Shown: positions 43,501 through 46,368 of the stretch, in pieces
How positions within the stretch are numbered: the stretch's first letter is position 1
Layout of the letters: every line of letters begins with the position of its first letter
Assembly: GCA_031276135.1 (NCBI GenBank)
Contig: JAISNR010000135.1
Location: 1 to 46,368 of the forward strand
From: Eubacteriales Family XIII. Incertae Sedis bacterium
Lineage (GTDB): Bacteria; Bacillota; Clostridia; Peptostreptococcales; Anaerovoracaceae
Direction: 5' to 3'
Length of the DNA stretch: 46,368 bases
Made by a program: the position numbers and the translations under genes
The notes under the pieces: generated by a model
Seen by the model: only the letters and a program-made list of their open reading frames with translations
Told to the model about the DNA's origin: nothing
Database searches by the model: none

Positions 43501-45432
43501 TCAGATGTCCATGGCCGCGTAATAGCCTTCGCGCGTCGCGTTGATGATCCTTCGCGGTTTGTTGCAGTCACCTGCGGAATAGAAGTCCTCCGCGCAGAAT
43601 CGCAGGGATTCGACCGTTTCGAGTTTGGGTTTCAGCCCTGTGGAAACGATGACCGCATCGGCTTTGAGCATGCTGACCGTGCCGTCCTTGCTTTGTATTT
43701 CCACGCCGTTTTTGTCTATAGAGCGACAGCTCGTTTCGGGCAGTACGACGAGGTTGGGCAACAGGGCAAATTCCTCCATCATGGGCGTATTCTCCCTCCA
43801 ATAGTCCGGATCCCCGATCTTAGCCGTGATTTCCACGAGGGCGACGTCCTTTTTCAGCTCTTTGGCGAGGTACAGCGCCGTTTCGCAACCGACGAGTCCA
43901 GCGCCGATGATCACCACGCGCGCGCCGAGCTCTCGGTATCGGTAATACGCCTCCTCTGCACCGTATACGTTCGGCCCGTCCACGCCGCGTATGGACGGAA
44001 TCGCGGGATCGCTCCCCACAGCGCATATAATCGCGTCCGGATTCAGTTCCGCCATCAGCGCCGGCGTGGCTTCCGTGTTCAGCAAGACCCGGCACTTCTT
44101 GTTGACGGCGCGGATCATATAATCCTTGTACGCTTTCATGTCGTCTTTGAACGCATCGTGCTCCGATATTTTCAGCAAACCTCCGAGAGCGGACGCCTTT
44201 TCCACGATCGTAACCGCATGCCCCCGGTCCGCAGCCGTCACGGCGGCGGTCATCCCGGCAGGCCCGCCGCCCACGACGACGACCGCCTTGTTTGATTCGG
44301 GCGCGCCGGCGAAGCGCCACCTGAAATCCTGACCGACTTGCGGGTTCACGGCGCAGGCGAAATGATCGTTCACGACCACACCGTGCAGACAGTTCCCGCA
44401 ACGGAGGCAGGGCCTGATTTCATCCGCTCTGCCTTTGCGCGCCTTGTTCGGAAAGAAGGGATCCGCAATCAATGCGCGCCCGATTCCGATGATGTCCGCT
44501 TTTCCCTCGGCGAGGATTTGTTCGGCGAGCTCCGGCGTGGAAATGCCGCCCACCGTGACCACCGGGATCTTGACGCCGGCTTTTTTCACCGCCTCGGCCA
44601 AGTGGACGTTGCAACCGTGCTGCGTGAAACCGGATTGCGCGAACATGTATTTCAGCGTTTTCTGTTCTTCGTGTATACCCGCAGACACGTGGATGATATC
44701 TATATGCTCTTCAAGCAACTTGATCAATTCGATGGTCTCTTCAATGCGCATCCCGTCATCTATCATCTCGTCGCCGCTGATCCGCCACTCTATGATCAAG
44801 TCGCCGCCGACCCTTTGGCGGATGCGCTTTGCCAACTCGACGGGGAAGCGCGCGCGATTCTCAAATTTGCCTCCCCAGCGGTCGTTTCGCTTGTTGAATT
44901 TTTTTGAGAAAAACTGCGCCGGCAACCATCCGTGCGCACCGTGTATCAGGGCGGCGTCATAGCCGCAGAGCTTCAACGTATGCGCGGCCTCGGCAAATTC
45001 CTCCATGACTTCTTCGATCATATCTTCGTCCATCGCCCGCACATGAACGCCATCCGCGCGGACGAAAGCCATGGGACCGATCGGATCCGCGTAGCTCTCA
45101 TCGAATTTCGCGCCGTAAAAACCCCGGTGCGCGAGTTCGAGCGACGCGGCCGCGCCGTGGTTCTTGATCCCCATCGCGATTTCCGAAATGATCGGCCAAT
45201 CCCATCTGTTGTCAAGGCGCGGCAAGCTTTCGTATCCGCGCTTGACGGATTTGGAGCTAATCGTCGTTTCGCCGACCGTCACGAGGGCGGCGCCGCCCTT
45301 TGCTTTTTCCTCAAGATACAAAACCTCCGTTTCATCCTTCATGAAGCGCGTTGCGTTCGGTGTGGAGAAAATTCTGTTTCGAAATGTGAAGTTGCGGACG
45401 CGAAACGGGCTGAACAACATGGGGTATTTCAA
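43501..45432 (-). CDS. NADH:flavin oxidoreductase, OYE-like N-domain + 4Fe-4S + FAD/NAD domain
   Basis: LFSPFRVRNFTFRNRIFSTPNATRF, HGAHGWLPAQFFSKKFNKRNDRWGGKFENRARF, CLRCGNC-x11-C, VVVGGGPAGMTAAVTAADRGH; TTG start 8 nt after AGGAGG (ORF extends to 45441). Confidence 0.92.
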   Translation of the reverse strand: MKYPMLFSPFRVRNFTFRNRIFSTPNATRFMKDETEVLYLEEKAKGGAALVTVGETTISSKSVKRGYESLPRLDNRWDWPIISEIAMGIKNHGAAASLELAHRGFYGAKFDESYADPIGPMAFVRADGVHVRAMDEDMIEEVMEEFAEAAHTLKLCGYDAALIHGAHGWLPAQFFSKKFNKRNDRWGGKFENRARFPVELAKRIRQRVGGDLIIEWRISGDEMIDDGMRIEETIELIKLLEEHIDIIHVSAGIHEEQKTLKYMFAQSGFTQHGCNVHLAEAVKKAGVKIPVVTVGGISTPELAEQILAEGKADIIGIGRALIADPFFPNKARKGRADEIRPCLRCGNCLHGVVVNDHFACAVNPQVGQDFRWRFAGAPESNKAVVVVGGGPAGMTAAVTAADRGHAVTIVEKASALGGLLKISEHDAFKDDMKAYKDYMIRAVNKKCRVLLNTEATPALMAELNPDAIICAVGSDPAIPSIRGVDGPNVYGAEEAYYRYRELGARVVIIGAGLVGCETALYLAKELKKDVALVEITAKIGDPDYWRENTPMMEEFALLPNLVVLPETSCRSIDKNGVEIQSKDGTVSMLKADAVIVSTGLKPKLETVESLRFCAEDFYSAGDCNKPRRIINATREGYYAAMDI

Positions 45433-45490
45433 ATTCACCAACCTCCTGTCCGGGGATTCGCGGGCGCACGGTTTTTATTGAAAAAAATCG

Positions 45491-45541
45491 AAAACGCTTT
45501 CCTAATTTTACATTATAACGGCTTTGTGTGAAAATTGTCAA
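45491..45541 (-). promoter_or_regulatory. Promoter plus GGAAAGCGTTTT operator for the minus-strand OYE-like gene
   Basis: Minus strand TTGACA-N18-TATAAT then GTAAAATTAGGAAAGCGTTTTC (45491-45502 on +). Confidence 0.75.
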
Positions 45542-45587
45542 GCAAAATAATGCGTCAACCGGCGTAACAAAAATATGTGTCAGATGC

Positions 45588-45634
45588 AAAAGTAAGTGCG
45601 ACCCCCCGGCAGGGGATCCGTCGCACTTACTTTT
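45588..45634. repeat. 15-bp perfect inverted repeat, probably related to an IS30-type end
   Basis: AAAAGTAAGTGCGAC (45588-45602) / GTCGCACTTACTTTT (45620-45634) with internal CCCC/GGGG; degraded third copy GGGGTCGCATTAAG at 45644-45657. Confidence 0.8.
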
Positions 45635-45995
45635 CCCGATCAAGGGGTCGCATTAAGTCCGCCCAAACCGTCGGCATTGCCGGAAGTGCTGGCCGGCCGT
45701 CAAGGGCGGGCGTCCTTTGCCCGTTCATCTCGATCCTTGACGGCCCGATCACGCCGAAAGACTTGTGACCGACGCGCCATGAACATGACGCCTTTCCTTC
45801 CGGGCGTCCGGGTCCGGGTGTCCCGGCGGGGGTCCGGGGACGGCGTCCCCGGCGTCCATCGGTCGGAAAGCGAAGCTTTCCGTACCTTCATGCGCGAGCC
45901 CAAACGGGCGAAAACGAGAGAAAACGCTTGCCTGCGGAGGGATTATTGTTTAAGATGTTCTTTGCACGGTCGCGACGCCCCGTAAGGAGGCGGCC

Positions 45996-46368
45996 ATGTC
46001 AAAGTACAAACATCTCATGCCGGATGAGCGCAAAACCATTGAGAGGATGCTCGCGGGAAACCATTCTTTGGGAGAGATCGCAAAGACGCTCGGAAGAAAT
46101 ATGAGAGCAATCCGGGCGATTCAAGAGGAGGCACAGCGACGGACGCGGATGAGATCGCGCGCATCGACGGCGTCGTTTCGCCGTTGCTGTTGAAGGGGCA
46201 ATCCGTGCATGTGATCGCCCTGAACCACAAAGACGAACTCATGTCGGACGAAAAGACGATCCGCAATTACGTGAACAAAGGCGTGTTCACGGCGAAAACA
46301 ATCGATTTGCTCAATACCGTCAAAATGCGGCCGAGAAAGAAAAAAGCGGCGGTAAAGGTCGAGAAGGC
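45996..46368 (+). pseudogene. IS30-family transposase remnant, frameshifted/internally deleted, truncated by the window edge
   Basis: N-term MSKYKHLMPDERKTIERMLAGNHSLGEIAKTLGRNMRAI (frame of 45996); from 46136 in another frame ATDADEIARIDGVVSPLLLKGQSVHVIALNHKDELMSDEKTIRNYVNKGVFTAKTIDLLNTVKMRPRKKK open to the end. Confidence 0.8.

Noticed and set aside
45588-45634. 15-bp inverted repeat as a transcription terminator for the minus-strand OYE-like gene
   Set aside because: It lies upstream of that gene's promoter, so it cannot terminate it; an IS-end origin fits better.
1-46368. CRISPR array, tRNA or rRNA genes
   Set aside because: No regularly spaced direct repeats, no tRNA-like GGTTCGANTCC arms in context, no rRNA conserved segments seen.

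Overview
The window is a dense catabolic and transport region, probably from a Gram-positive anaerobe (Clostridia-like). I support 38 intact protein genes plus one broken IS30-like transposase at the right edge. Contents: three tripartite TRAP transporters with lipoprotein DctP subunits; five large Fe-S/flavin Old-Yellow-Enzyme-type oxidoreductases (FadH/BaiCD/TMADH architecture); four MmgE/PrpD-family proteins; three SDRs; two MBL-fold hydrolases; an ALDH; an MFS permease; a CoA-transferase/thiolase/LUD/B12-subunit/MeaB group; and an 11-gene operon (about 32.3-43.5 kb). That operon encodes two MmgE/PrpD proteins, a polyferredoxin, an AOR-family enzyme, MBL, SDR, LeuC/LeuD-like hydro-lyase subunits, an ABM-domain protein, an ICL/PEP-mutase-family lyase and a PrpF-family isomerase. 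The last genes match by family the Mii-DmdAB-Dml end of Eubacterium barkeri nicotinate fermentation, but the known upstream genes are absent, so this may be an undescribed route feeding an alkylmaleate/alkylmalate lyase module. Five promoters share an AAGCGCTT-type (LacI/CcpA-like) operator just downstream of the -10, yet no transcription factor gene is present. All functions are inferred from reading translated motifs; no searches were run.
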